Shown: positions 16,851-30,740, counted from the first letter of the stretch. The stretch: 64,000 bases of DNA from Chrysomallon squamiferum (GCA_012295275.1 CM022677.1:12451723-12515722); one strand, 5' to 3'. The notes: generated by a model not told the origin, from the sequence alone. Numbers and translations: made by a program.

Positions 16851-19800
16851 CTTACTGTTTATTCGATACCGAATGGGGAGACGAGATCTTTCTCATTTCA
16901 CTAACAACAGTACGTTATTTTTTTATAACAAATAATTATTCAGCTATTTCTAATATAGCAGAAATTAAACCGTTAGTTAACTTAGTCAATTCAGAAATTA
17001 TAGCTCGACCAACTCATTTATCATTATTATTACTATGACCGTCGCTGTTGTTGTTACGAGAGGCTGAGAAATACAGTTAAGGTTATAACCGTCTCATTAT
17101 TTTAAAGTGTGTATACAACAACAGCAACAATAAAATTATTTGTATTTGCAAGTTATCTATATTATTGTTGTTGTTGTTGTTGTTGTTGTTGTTTGTTGTT
17201 GGCGGTGTTGTTAGGTACTCAAAAGTAATTTTAAGTTTAGGAAATAAAGGTTGACTACAGTTAACTATAACTGTAGATCTTTTTATCCTGATTTCAGAAA
17301 CATAATATTATTTTTTATATTTTAATTAATTAATTATTTATTTTTGTTCGGATATATATTATTTTGTTATGAATTAAGAATTCATTACAAACAGTAGAAT
17401 GATCAAATTAATTTATTAATTAATTAAAGATTTAAAAAAAAATAGAAAAAAGAAGAAAAATGCGACCCCCAGAAAAAAGGATGTCAATATTACATGTGTC
17501 CGATTGGTCCTGTGGTGTAACACTGTCTATATTACATGTAACAAACTGGTCAGATGATGTATCGTTATCCATGTTACATATAACAGACTGGCTTGTAACA
17601 AACAAGAAGAAGGAAAAGATAAAGTTCAGAAAACAGTGACAAAGAAATGAAACAACTGGAGTGTGTACTTGATCGACTGGAGAACGTTATCTCTTGTTGA
17701 CGGAATGATTATACTGGAATTAATGATGGAAGTGAAATGAGTAAAGATGAATGCATTGAATGATCTGGCTTGAGAACACATTTTTATACAAACAAAGGAT
17801 CATAACTCTGAAAAGCTTATAATTATTATGATTAAAAATAGTTGAGATTCAGTATTAATTCCTGACACAAATGAAGTCCAGTTTTTAAATTTTTTACTGC
17901 TTATACAAAATGTTAATTACATTATAAAACATGTTGAAAGTTAAATATTGCGGAAAAAAAATAAAGTTATTTTAGTAAATTTTTCAATGTGGGTTAAAGT
18001 TAGCTGATTTAAATATACATTTATCAAAATATGTTTTCTTTAGTTTATTTGGAAACATTGTTAAGTGATAGGAAATGATTTGGTTAGATTTATTTCAAAA
18101 CATCCTTAATTTTATCACACTGTTACGAGTTAGGTTTATGCCCAGGGTTAGCTTAAATAGCCGAAAATGCTGCAAGACCTGGAAAATCATATAGGAGTTT
18201 CAGAAGTATGGTTAGCATTTTGGTTAGGTTTTGGTTAGGTTTAGGTTAGTCCAACTTTTGTGCAGATTTAAATATCAGTTAACCTGAAGCGTGTCTTCAT
18301 TCAGCACAAACTGACAATTTATAGATTTTTGGTAAAAGTAAATCAGTTCTGAAAGAGAACGTCATTTTAACGAAAACCTTCAATTTTTTTTTTTTTTTTT
18401 TTTTTAATGTTTTATTTTATATGTAAATATATATTTGATAAATTGGCTTTTAAAAAACAAACAAACAAACAAATAAATAAATAAATAAATAAATTAAAAG
18501 AAAAACAGACAATACGTATGTTGTAATATGATTTGTTAAGCTGTATCAGGTGAAATAATATCGCGTTCTGAAACTAATATCTTTCTACCTGCTAATAAAA
18601 GTCAACTATAAATACTACTGCTACGTACAAACAACAACACATAGTAACTGATATCTCAAAAACGTGATTAGCTACTAAACTGGATACCTCAGTGATATCT
18701 GTAAACTCATCTTTTAAAGCCCAAAGTTACAAATCATGTTTCGTCTTTTCTTCTCTATGCACGCTCGAGTTAGTTGGAGCAAGGGACTGATTCACAATAA
18801 TCACAGAGGAGGGGAATAGGGCCGGTACTGAGGCTTCAGTGTTTTTAGGATGAGGAATAAAACCATATATTTTTGTTTCATTTTGATTATTTATTTATTT
18901 TTTTATTTTTATTTTTATTATTTTTTTTTAAATATTTTCAATATGATTTCAGTTTTCTATCACTTCGTAACCTATAAGTAGAGAAATATGATGCTAAAAA
19001 TAAATATTGCGACGTCAGGTTTCTAAAATAGATTACAATACAAATCACTTTCACACACGCACAACATACGCATACACACGTACATACATCTTCGATATAT
19101 ATATCCTGTCTCACTGATATATATATATACACGTACATACATCTTCGATATATATATATATATATATATATCCTGTCTCACTGATACGTGCAAACAACGA
19201 AAAATATTTAAAGGAAGACATAGTAATGAATAAACAAATACAAACATAAATACAAAAATAATAATGAATACAGAAGTAAGGGCAATACTAATATTACTAC
19301 TACTATTACTACTACTAATAATAATAATAGTGGTACTATAATTGTATTACTTTTGTTTACTACTATTATTATTATTACTAGTGTTACTAGTTATACTACT
19401 ACTGTTACTATTACTGCCACTACTACTACTAATAATAATATAACTCAGCTATAAATACTACTGCTAATATTTGTATTAGTTATTATTGCTACTCCAACGA
19501 CAACTACTTCTATTACTGGCTACGACAATTACTACTACTACTAAGAATGATTGTAATTAATCAGTGTGAACAGTATGCCAGTAATACATTTCATAAGGAA
19601 CAGTACATATAAATAATAAAAATCAAATAAAATGTGAATGCAGTTAAATAAAATAACAAAATAACGGTTTTCAGTGTATATATATATATTTTAAGGGAAA
19701 ATACCAACGTAATAAATAAAATAAAGTAAAGTCATATTACCTAGAACATCCAGGAAATTTTAATTCCAGGATCATTTAATAAACGGCGGATGGGCCTGAC

Positions 19801-20115
19801 TACTATAGCTGCAACTACAACAAAAAATAATAATCAGTTACAGTTTTTGTGCAACTGTCATAAAGAAGCTATATATTTCATAAGTAAATCAAATTAAATA
19901 AAAATGAGCAAACGAACGAACAAAATGACGGCTAAACTAATGAGGGAACCAAAGAAAGGGAAACAATAAAATAAAAAAATACTGAAAATAAACATGAAAA
20001 GGGAAAGAAAACTAACAGTGTCACAACACAGCTGAAGGCGTTGTTATCATTGATGTTGTTTTTCTGTCGTTTCTGTTACTGTTCAAACAGTTATCGTTAT
20101 TATTTATTATTGTGG

Positions 20116-20170
<55 letters not shown>

Positions 20171-20782
20171 TGTATGACGCACTGTATAAAATATTCTGTT
20201 CACAAATATGAAGGATGATCTTTGACCCCCTCTCTCATTACTACGTACAAACAACAAAACTTAGTAACTGATATCTCAAAAACGTGACTAGATACTAAAC
20301 TGCATCCTCACTGGGGATCTGTAAACTTATCTTTTAAAACCCGGTGTTACAAATCATGTTTCGTCTTTTCTTCTCTATTCACGCTCGAGTTAGTTGGAGC
20401 AAGGGACTGATTCACAATAATGACAGAGGAGGGGAACAGGGCCGGTACTGAGGCTTCAGAATTTTTAGGATGAGGAATAAAACCGTATATTATTGTTTCA
20501 TTTTTTTTTTTTTTTTTTTTGTTTGTTCGTTTGTTTATTTATTTATTTAGTTTTTTTTAATTTATTTTGTGTTTATTTATTTTGTTTTTTTATATTTTCA
20601 AATTGATTTCAGTTTTCTAACACATCATAACCTATAAGTAGAGAGATATGCTAAAATTAATAGGAAATGACGTCATATTTCTAAAATAGGTTACAATATA
20701 AATCACTTTCACACTCACAGCACACACACACATATGCGTTTTAACGTAACAAGAACAGTAACAGCAACTTCGATATATATAT

Positions 20783-21053
20783 ATATTTGACGATCGTTCT
20801 TTTGTTGTTTTATTTAATTGCATTCACATTTTATTTGATTCTGATTATTTATTTGTACTGTTCCTTACATACTGCTCATACATGATTAATTACAGTTATT
20901 CTTAGCAAGTAATAGAAGTAGTTGTCGTTGAAGTAGTAGTAATAACTAATACATATATTAGCAAGTAGTATTTATAGCTGAGTTTTATTATTAGTAGTAA
21001 TAGTAGTACTAGTAGCAGTAGTAGTAATAGTAGTAGTAGAACTAGTAATATTA

Positions 21054-21088
<35 letters not shown>

Positions 21089-21211
21089 TGCAATAAAAAG
21101 TAATAGGAATTATAGCCATAGTTGTTTTAGTACTACTACTACTACAACACCTAGGACTATTACTACTAAACTATTATTATTATTATTATTGTTGCTCTTA
21201 CCTCTATATGC

Positions 21212-21247
<36 letters not shown>

Positions 21248-21345
21248 TTTTTTTTATTTATTTATTTATTTATGTTTTATTTATTTATTCATTACTATGT
21301 CTTCCTTTACATATTGTTTCGTTGTTTGCTCTTATGAATGAGACA
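20783..21345 (-). repeat. Inverted sub-copy within the duplicated zone
   Basis: Its reverse complement follows 11695-12240 (and the matching part of copy B, about 19165-19680). It contains TGCATTCACATTTTATTTGA, GTACTGTTCCTTA, AGAAGTAGTTGTCGTTGAAG, the trinucleotide zone and TTTCGTTGTTTGC, all in reverse order relative to the direct copies. With the direct copy about 1.1 kb to the left it could form a long imperfect stem. Confidence 0.75.
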
Positions 21346-21521
21346 GGATAAACCTATAAGTAGAGAGATATGATGTTTGCAGAGCTAAAAGTAAATACTG
21401 TGACGTCATCTCTCTAAAATATATTACAATAGAAATCAGTTACACACACACACACACAAGTGTATTTTAACGTAACGAGAAGTAACAACAACTTCTATAT
21501 ATATATATATATATATATATA

Positions 21522-21722
21522 TGGCCGAGCTCGTATCTCAATTTGTCGTATATCAAATCAATTTTCCCAACTGAAATTAAATGAAATACCATTAATCTGT
21601 TCCAGCCCCTCAAAAAGCCTTTATCGTCTCCTTCAGCTTCTGAAACTCGCTCATAACTCGGATTTTGTCTCGCAAGTCAAAGCAAAAAATCGACCGGGCG
21701 ACTGCTCGTAACTCGAGGTACT
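21522..21722. mobile_element. Short non-autonomous DNA-transposon-like element
   Basis: A 200-bp block between TA and TG microsatellites, with no counterpart in the other copies. It contains repeated GCTCGTATCTC / GCTCGTAACTCGAGGTAC / CTCGCTCATAACTCG motifs, ending CTCGAGGTACTATTG, plus CTGTTCCAGCCCC. This combination is familiar from widespread invertebrate inverted-repeat elements whose ends read GTACCTCGA.TTACGAG. The left end appears to be eaten by the TA microsatellite. Family not assigned. Confidence 0.55.
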
Positions 21723-21745
21723 ATTGTGTGCGTGTGTGTGTGTGT

Positions 21746-21746
21746 G

Positions 21747-21791
<45 letters not shown>
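21746..21791. repeat. (TA)n microsatellite
   Basis: TG run passing into a TA run next to the transposon-like block. Confidence 0.9.
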
Positions 21792-21796
<5 letters not shown>

Positions 21797-21875
21797 CCTG
21801 TCTCTCTCTTTCACACGTGCAAACAACGAAACAAATGTAAAGAAAGATATAGAAACGAATAAATAAATACAAACA

Positions 21876-21906
<31 letters not shown>

Positions 21907-22377
21907 ATACAGAAGTAAAATCAAGAGAACTGGTAGGTTAAAGAAAACAAAAGGAATACCCTAGATACGAACAACGTGACTACAAATTAAATTTGATACG
22001 TCACTGGATATCTTAAACACGTGTTTTAAGTCCAGGTGTTAGAGATTATGTTTCGTCTTTTGTTTACTGCACGTTCAAGTTAGTTTAAACAAGGGACTGA
22101 TTCACAATAACCTAAGAGGAGGGTGATAGGGCCGGTATTGAGATTTGTAAAAATTAATGGTGAGAAATAAAATTTAGAAAGATAGTTGAACAAACAGACA
22201 AATAGACAGAGATCTAACAGCAACACAGAAAACATTATAATGTTAAATGTTTCACCATTTACTTGTTATTTAATGCTATTTATTTCAATATTATTGCAAA
22301 CGTTTTTGTTTGTTTGTTTGTGTAATTAGAAAAAATATATATTCTTTGGTGTGCAGTGTTTCGTTTTTTTCTCCCCT

Positions 22378-22581
<204 letters not shown>

Positions 22582-23043
22582 CCCTGCAATAGCTAAGACT
22601 TCCTGCATCAACTGAGTTCCTGTATTTGCAGTTTTGAAAAGTAATTATGAATAATGACTAACAGACTAACACTACTTGTTTTGTTTCGTTTTATACGTGA
22701 CAAATATTCTGTAATGACTAGAATGTAGCTTACAGGCGCCCTACACTTTACACACATATCAGTAACAGCAAGAATGTCTTCTGTTTTCCACTGTGTGGAT
22801 AAAAAGAAACACAATAATAGTTATCTGATACACATGTCGTGTATACAGTGGCTGGAACAGAATATACTCAGGTTAAATAAGATGACTAAAATTCAGCAAT
22901 TTTTGTTTACAGTAGAATTTGTTTTTATGAATAGGTGAGATAAAATAAGAGTAAATCTCCAACCCAGACATTTTAGATTTTATTATTATTATTATTAGTT
23001 GTAGTAGTAATAATAATATTAGTAGTAGTAGTACTACTGCTGC

Positions 23044-23077
<34 letters not shown>

Positions 23078-23275
23078 TAAAGTATTATTAAAGTATTATT
23101 ATTATTAAAAGTATTTGATATTTGAAAATAGTTTGACTTTGTACTGTATCGTTTAAAAACTTCACTATAATGAACGAGCTAACTGAAAGGCTATGAAAAC
23201 CAGCGAAGCGATAACTTGTATTATTCATACTGGTTTGTAGGACGTTTTTGGGCTCATGTTTTTCAGAGACACTAT

Positions 23276-23278
<3 letters not shown>

Positions 23279-23337
<59 letters not shown>
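23279..23337. repeat. (TA)n microsatellite
   Basis: About 29 TA units at the site where copy A has a short CA run (14113-14130). The same locus has expanded with different motifs in the two copies. Confidence 0.9.
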
Positions 23338-23340
<3 letters not shown>

Positions 23341-23829
23341 TTAAGAATGATATGAAAGTTATCACCTTTCTAATAAATACGTAAGGTAAACTGCAAGATG
23401 TGTTAAATTAAAATACTTAGAAAACAATTGTGTTACGTATATTTGTCAGCTAGTAACACTGCTGACATAATATTCAATCCCCTGTTCAATTCCCTATTTC
23501 CAAACCCTGGAGAATTGCTCTCTGATTCAAACAGAAATTTACTTACTTGGTTTAACTAAACAATAAAATATATAATAATATAATTTCATGAATTTAATCG
23601 TTTCTTTCTTTCTGTCTGTCTTTATTTATTTATTTTAAATAGAATGAAATAAAATTTATATAATAAAGGAATATATATTACTATTCTTTTATTAATATTG
23701 TGTATACGTGGCTAAAATCATATATTGACCTTGTTTCACGTCTTTCATTATTATTGTTTATTTGTGTATTTGTATATTTAAGAAAAGACCTGATGCTTTA
23801 ATGAAGAAGTAATTTTCGCGGCTAAATGT

Positions 23830-24183
23830 ATTATGTTTCTCCGATCTTCTACAAACCAGTTGCTGTGTCATTATTACCATAGGTGTGATAGACTGTAACA
23901 CACATTTAAAAAATTAATGAACTGCTCTATGTTAAGGTAGTTGTTACTTTTACTGCTGTTTACTGTACCTGAAGCATTTAAAACTTTCACGATTATTTTT
24001 TACTCAGAAGAAACAAAAGTGTTCTAAAAAATGTCAGGGCGTCCACCCCTTTATTGAAATTGGTATATTCCACTCACCCAGTGACGTCTGTCAAAACCGG
24101 CTTGTCTGCCAGCAAACTGACATTGCAGACGAATAGAAGAGAATTGTTTGCATGTGTTAAAATTTTCATTTCTTAAGACAAAG
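23830..24183 (+). other. Putative promoter and 5' non-coding exon of the TRIM-like gene
   Basis: Conserved block ending TTTCTTAAGACAAAG followed by the splice donor GTAAGAAG at 24184. The next good acceptor (TTATTCACAG) lies at 25462, two bases before the ATG of the RING exon. The block holds a CRE-like GTGACGTCTGTC and a GAAACAAAAGTG motif, and is better conserved against copy A than the flanking repeats. The transcription start is not determinable by eye. Confidence 0.5.
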
Positions 24184-24649
24184 GTAAGAAGATTTATTAT
24201 TATTATTATTATTATTATTTGTTGTTGTTGTTGTTGTTGTTGTTGTCGTTGTCGTTAGTGAAAGATATTATAAAATAAAAAGTAATCTAGGTTATTTTCA
24301 TAATAAAATTTCTGTACAAAATTGTTTTGTGTTAGAGTGGAGGGTGTGGCTCAGTGGTCAGAGAAAAGTAGTGTCTGGCGATGTGTTGTCGCATTTATCT
24401 TTGTCGATTACTTTATCAGTGAATGAAGCCATTAAAAATGTGTTGAGTTCGACGTTAATAAAATAATGTTCAGCAGCAAGCAGAAATTCATTCGTTCACT
24501 ATGAAATGTTTCGTTCTTATTACACTGAATACATTATTTCTTTCATTGTCAGCATGCGAGTTTTACCATGAAAATGAGTGAGCTTGGTTACGTAGTATAG
24601 GCCGAAATAGTGGTGTGCGAAATTACCTTGCAGCATTCATGGACACGTC

Positions 24650-25430
<781 letters not shown>

Positions 25431-25464
25431 ATTATTATTGTTATTGTTATTGTTATTCACAGAT

Positions 25465-27327
25465 ATGGCAACAGCTGCAAACTCTGATGATAATCTTTCG
25501 TGCTGCATTTGTTCTGAACTTTTCAAGAAGCCGCGAATGTTATATTGTGGACATTCGTTCTGCAGCAAATGCCTGCAGGACTTTATAAGCCATAATTACG
25601 ACAACAACGACATACAAATCATCTGCCCGTTCTGCAGGCAGGATGTCCACATCTCAGACAGCTCGAAACCAGTGTATACATGGGCAGATCAATTCCCTAT
25701 AAACCTTTCACTACAGAACGCCGCTAATGATCGGCTACAATCAAAGTATTGTGAGTCAGCAGTGTTGTGTTTAGATTCGTTACAATAAAATACTAAAAAT
25801 AAACATGTTAGTGATTGTTTAACTAAAGATATTAACCATCACAAGCTAAAGAAATAGAGGAAACTTTATTTAATACATTTTTCTACTCAGATTTTTAAAG
25901 TATTGTAGGCATACCTTTATTAATAATAGTAGTTCTAGTTAATTAATTAATTGACTGATTGATTATTTATTTACTTATTTATTTCAGCTAAAAAGGGAGA
26001 TCACATGTCACTTCTGAGTTCTGTTTCTGAAAGTCTCAAAACCTTTAAAGAAATTCTTCAGACAGAGATGGATGATATGATCGAGCAACTTCGCCAAGCC
26101 GTCGACATCAACGTCGTGGACACTACAGAAGAGGTCAGAATGATTGGTAACACACTAATCACAGATTTTACTGCCGCAGTCAACAAAGAACAAGACAGGT
26201 TAATAAGAGAAATAGAAAAATCTCAGAACTTTGTAAACTCAGAAATAGACAAATTATTCAATGAACACAAACATCTGATTGAGGAAAACGAAAAAATGAT
26301 AAGATTGGGGGAAGATTTGCTGACAAGAAAATCTGAGTCAGATATAAAAATTAACATTTCGAAATTCACCAAACTTCAAAACACAACTTCCGAGTTTCTG
26401 TCCAAATCTCGTTCTCAAATAGAAAAAGCAAAGTTTAAAGTAAATTTGATAAAATCTGACAAAAAGTCAAAAATGTCAGTCCACATTGGAGAAATATCCA
26501 CAAACATCCAAATAGACACACAAATAAACAGGCAGACACACACACTCAAACATACAGACACCATTAACATAAAAACACAAGAAGATAAATTCAATCCTTG
26601 TCTGTTTTCCCTGCTGGTGTCAGGTGCAGACAAAAGTAAAATTGTTGTTAGTGATTTTAGCAATAAATGTGTAAAATGTTTTTGTTTAGAAAGAAAATCA
26701 CTGATAAACAGAATCGAAACTTCCTCTGAACCATGCGGTCTTGCTGAATCACGTGATCAGCGGGGTGATGTTGTTGTTGTTGTTGCTCTGCCAGGTAAAA
26801 GTAAAATATTGTTTTTAAATTTGAAAAACTTCAAACTGATAAAAACAGTTAAAACTGTTAAAGGGTATCGGTTTATCGCTGTGTTACCTGGCAACCGCCT
26901 CGCGGTCACGTGTCACTGCTTGGACATACTGACAGACAGTGGTCAGCTCATTAATTCTATCTCAACAGATTTGATCCCCGAACCGTCGTGTCTCACAGTT
27001 CATGATCAATGTCTGATTGTTGTGTCAATTGTAAACAGTTTAGTTTGTGTGACGTCATCAGGTGACGTCAAATGGGAGTCACGTGATTCAGACAAACTGA
27101 GAAACTTCGGAGATGTTACATGTGATAGGGAGGGAAATATTTTTGTTTGTGACTGGTTTAGAAATTGTGTTGTTCAGGTGTCACGAGATGGTAACATTAC
27201 ACGTGACATCCTCACTGACCAGGATGGACTGTCCGAACCTTTGTCTGTCTGTTGTGATGACAACAAACTGTACGTGGGAGAAGACCAAACCGGAGAAATA
27301 AAAATATTTACATGGTGTAAAAAGTAA
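25465..27327 (+). CDS. TRIM-like RING finger, coiled-coil, beta-propeller protein (no B-box)
   Basis: Two coding exons, 25465-25750 and 25988-27327, joined by an intron with donor GTGAGT and acceptor TTTCAG. The junction splits a Ser codon (phase 1) and leaves an open frame of 541 residues. The ATG follows the acceptor at 25462 by two bases. Residues 13-57 are a C3HC4 RING: CCIC, then CGHSFCSKC, then CPFC. Next comes a TRIM-like linker (DQFPINLSLQNA). Residues about 102-257 are heptad-rich and charged, a likely coiled coil for dimerisation. Residues about 295-541 form repeated strands of NHL / SMP-30-like propeller character (GDVTCDREGNIFVCDWFRN). RING proteins of this layout act as E3 ubiquitin ligases, with the propeller as target-binding part; that is family knowledge. 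No B-box is encoded, and the 237-bp intron has no room for one. The linker at residues 269-288 is translated from CA-rich sequence. GC content is clearly above background. Confidence 0.88.
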
Positions 27328-27414
27328 ACTTCAAACGGTCTGCTAAGTTAGTTTCACTTTAACTGTTTTGAAGTTGAAAGTCCGCAGACATTTCTTTCTT
27401 TACATGAACTGATA

Positions 27415-27420
27415 AATAAA
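27415..27420 (+). terminator. Poly(A) signal AATAAA
   Basis: First AATAAA downstream of the TRIM-like stop codon, 88 bases after it, in GATAAATAAACAG. Confidence 0.6.
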
Positions 27421-27655
27421 CAGAAATTTAGTTATATTATTTATTTACTTATTAATTTAGTTAATTAAGTAATTAATTTAGTTATTTGGATTAATTTCAT
27501 TTTTTTTTCAGTAAATATAATACCTAATTCATTCATTCTTTATTTCTTTTAATTATGATGATTATTCTTAAAGTCTCGTTTAAAAATACTAAATTCCAAG
27601 ATAAATTTCAAAACAAAATGTGATTTACTTTTAAAATTTGCACCGAGTTTTGTCG

Positions 27656-27658
<3 letters not shown>

Positions 27659-27724
<66 letters not shown>
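27659..27724. repeat. (CT)n microsatellite
   Basis: About 33 CT units downstream of the TRIM-like gene. Confidence 0.95.
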
Positions 27725-27727
<3 letters not shown>

Positions 27728-27836
27728 CATACATGTAAACTATTGTTATTTTGTAGTTTACTTCAAGAAAGTATTAAATGTATATATATATATATACATC
27801 CAGTGTAATCAAAAATAAAACTGAAATAAAATATTT

Positions 27837-28245
27837 GTGCTCAGCTAATCACTATCGTGATTCCAGGGAATTAACTCTGATATTTTTCAATATAACCGTA
27901 TATAAAATACGATAATTAATAAAATAAGAGATTAACTTTTCTCAACATAATTAATCTACAAACTGTAAATATCATTGTTCAACCAGCAATTAATTCTCAC
28001 CTTTTTCTTTTTACAGGTAATTAAACCGCTTATTTTCATAACGCCAGGTAGAATTACCATTTATAACTGTCAGTAATATCTAATATCAATATTTTCTGTA
28101 GTTTATAATATTCAAGTTCCACGTACAGTAAATTTACACCTTTTTGTTATACGGTTTAGAATTAGCAAAGTAAAATATCACGTTACGTTAATAAAACGGA
28201 CACTTCAAAGCGGTATCTGAAGTTAGTTGCACAAAATTCTGCTGT
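27837..28245. repeat. Dispersed 400-bp repeat, copy 1
   Basis: CTCAGCTAATCA, CTATCGTGATTCCAGGGAAT, TAATTAAACCGCTTATTTTC, ATAACGCCA and AGCGGTATC recur in the same order at 39067-39480. Divergence is moderate with small indels. No terminal inverted repeats or open frame are seen. Confidence 0.85.
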
Positions 28246-28278
<33 letters not shown>

Positions 28279-28603
28279 TGCATATATGTAACTAAAATAA
28301 AACTGAAATAAATATTTATAAGATAAAAATAAAATTCTTCTGTCATTATTTCATTTAAATTTTAAAACATTTTACATTGTTTCTTGATGTTCACCTAAAT
28401 CTATATGTCTGTCTGTGTGTAAAATATCATTAATGATATCTGTAGTACTCTTATTATAAATTTATTATTAACAGCTAATATAAATTATTGTTGTTGTTTT
28501 TGGAAGAGGGTTCCAAGTGTACTCAACTATTCTACTTCATTTTCTTCTTTTTGTTTTGACTGACATACGTTTTATAATTTTCTCTTCAGACAAGGAAAAG
28601 AAG

Positions 28604-28608
<5 letters not shown>

Positions 28609-28679
<71 letters not shown>
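28609..28679. repeat. (CT)n microsatellite
   Basis: About 35 CT units followed by a short CA run. Confidence 0.95.
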
Positions 28680-28681
<2 letters not shown>

Positions 28682-28861
28682 ACACACACACACACCATCA
28701 CAAATAAAATAGGATAAAAATATAAAAACATAAATAAAATAACGATGTTTTAAAAACATGACTAAATATGAAACTGTATAATGGAGAACAGACGTGTTTT
28801 TAATCCGGGTATTAGGGGTCATGTCTCCTCGTTATTTACTGAGTTCGTTCAAGCTAGTTTC

Positions 28862-29520
28862 TGAGCGCGCGCATCACATATTAAAATGTATTATTGTAAT
28901 TTCTATACTGTCGCCGTCGTTGCCTCTAACGTTATTGGTGTACTCCTCATTATTCCTTTTCGTTTTTTACTCGCTGTTATTTTCTGACCACACCCATTCT
29001 AATTTAAAATATATTATTATTATTTCTGTCAATGTCAAGTACTTGTCGTTATTCTTTTGCACTTTTTATTTCCTTATACTTTCTGAGCGGGCACATATTA
29101 AAATATATTAATGCAATTTCTGTTAATGTCGCCGTCATTGCCGTCGTACCAGCGTTGTTCTGAAAGTCTGGTGTACTTGTCATTATTATTTTACGCGTTT
29201 TAAAATCTGTTATACTTAACATCCTATACTGGAATATATTGTTACTATTTGCCGTCGTAATGGCGTTGTTCTTAACGTTCTAGGGGTAGTTGTCATTATT
29301 CTTTTACGCTTTTTATTCGCTGTTATTCTTACTTTCTGACCATGCGAATCCTGTATTAAAATATGTTATTATTGTATCTGTTAATATCGCCGTCGTTGCC
29401 GTCGTAAAGGGGTTGTTCTTAATTTCTTTGTGTCCGCATCCGATTAAAATGTATTATTACTTTTTATTAATGTCGCCGTTGTTGTCGTAATAACGGTGTT
29501 GTTTCTAACGTTATTACTTA
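28862..29520 (+). repeat. Tandem array of dispersed satellite, about six units
   Basis: Units of roughly 90-140 bases start near 28862, 28984, 29080, 29220, 29335 and 29430. Each repeats the blocks TTTCTGA(C/G)C, TTAAAATATATTATT, GTTAATGTCGCCGTCGTTGCC, GTTGTTCTTAACGTT, TTATTCTTTTACGC and TTTATTCGCTGTTATTCTTA. Some units are truncated. The preceding 28745-28865 looks like a worn 270-bp sub-repeat end. Confidence 0.8.
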
Positions 29521-30740
29521 CTTAGTTATTAATTTAATTATTTATTTATTTTTGCATGCTTAGAGGAAAATAATGCAATAATCCTATTGCAATCAATCTT
29601 ACTGGTCTTATAGAAGTGTTATTATTTACTTCTCTGTTTGTTAAACATAGAAAATAATCTTTTTGACAGGTATATACTATTTCAACCTATTAATCAATAT
29701 TATGTTCTGTTTCTAGGACTAATGCTAAATTACTACTTCAAAAATGTCTTATTTCTATATTTAAAAATCTATCTGAAAAATGAAAGAAGCATGAAATTTC
29801 ACTAGTGTTCATTAAAATAGTATTTTCAAAAAAATCATAAAAACATTATTAAAAATATGGAGAAATATTTCTATGCACAATGACAACAATGACAGACTTT
29901 CACTGGAATTGTCTCATTTATCTATGAGAAAGGTTTTTATTTTTACTATATGAATCAAAGAAAATGTCAACATGAAAACATTAATGAAATATACATATTT
30001 ATATAATCTGTTCATTCTTTGAGTGTTTGAATGAAAGTAAAATATCTCATTCAGCTGTCTCTATCATTCACTTAGCTGTCTTTATAACTTGTCTCTGTCT
30101 CATTTGTATCTCTGACTTGTCTCAGTCTAATTCACTTGTCTCTGTCATTTGTCTCTGCCTCATTCACTTGTTTCTATCTATCTCTATTTATAATTATGTT
30201 ATTTATTAATTATTATTTATTAATTATTTTAATTGGCTAGTGTGTTGTATTGTTTCTTCAGATGTAACCGGTGATCCTTTGACACTGATTCACACAAACA
30301 TTTTCTTTAGATCATCAATGGTAATTTAAATGAAATGTTTTCTATAATGTCTGTTTTGTTCATTTTGGTCACAGACGTTGGTCAAAATAAACACAAAGTT
30401 CTTTCACAATAATGTTTCATTTGCACATTTGTTTGAATGGTCCAAGGTACTGAATAATTTTTTGGGATTTTTAAGAACAACACTGATAGGATAATTCAAA
30501 ATACTTTTGGTGGGTTATTTGTTACATTCATGATGATTGGTTTATTACAGATCAGTGGACAGTGTTTTGTTACAGACACCATGTCTGGCTATTTTTAACT
30601 CTCAGATCACCATGGTTACATGATTGGTAAATTACAGACTTTTTTACCAGTCTTTTCCTACAGACATAGTGACTGGATAACAGAACTCACAGAATTTTGT
30701 TACAATCATAGCGATTGGTTAATTTAAAATCCCAGATCTG
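29521..30740. other. No gene seen; degenerate short repeats
   Basis: Contains a degenerate TGTCTCTGTCTCATTCACT repeat at about 30045-30185 and a zone at about 30530-30740 where GATTGGTTAATTACAGA-like sequence recurs loosely. A minus-strand AATAAA at 30541-30546 could serve the coiled-coil gene. Confidence 0.5.

Noticed and set aside
26415-26663. Minus-strand frame opposite the TRIM-like exon
   Set aside because: Shadow of the coding strand with low-complexity Val/Cys/Ser content from the CA-rich linker.
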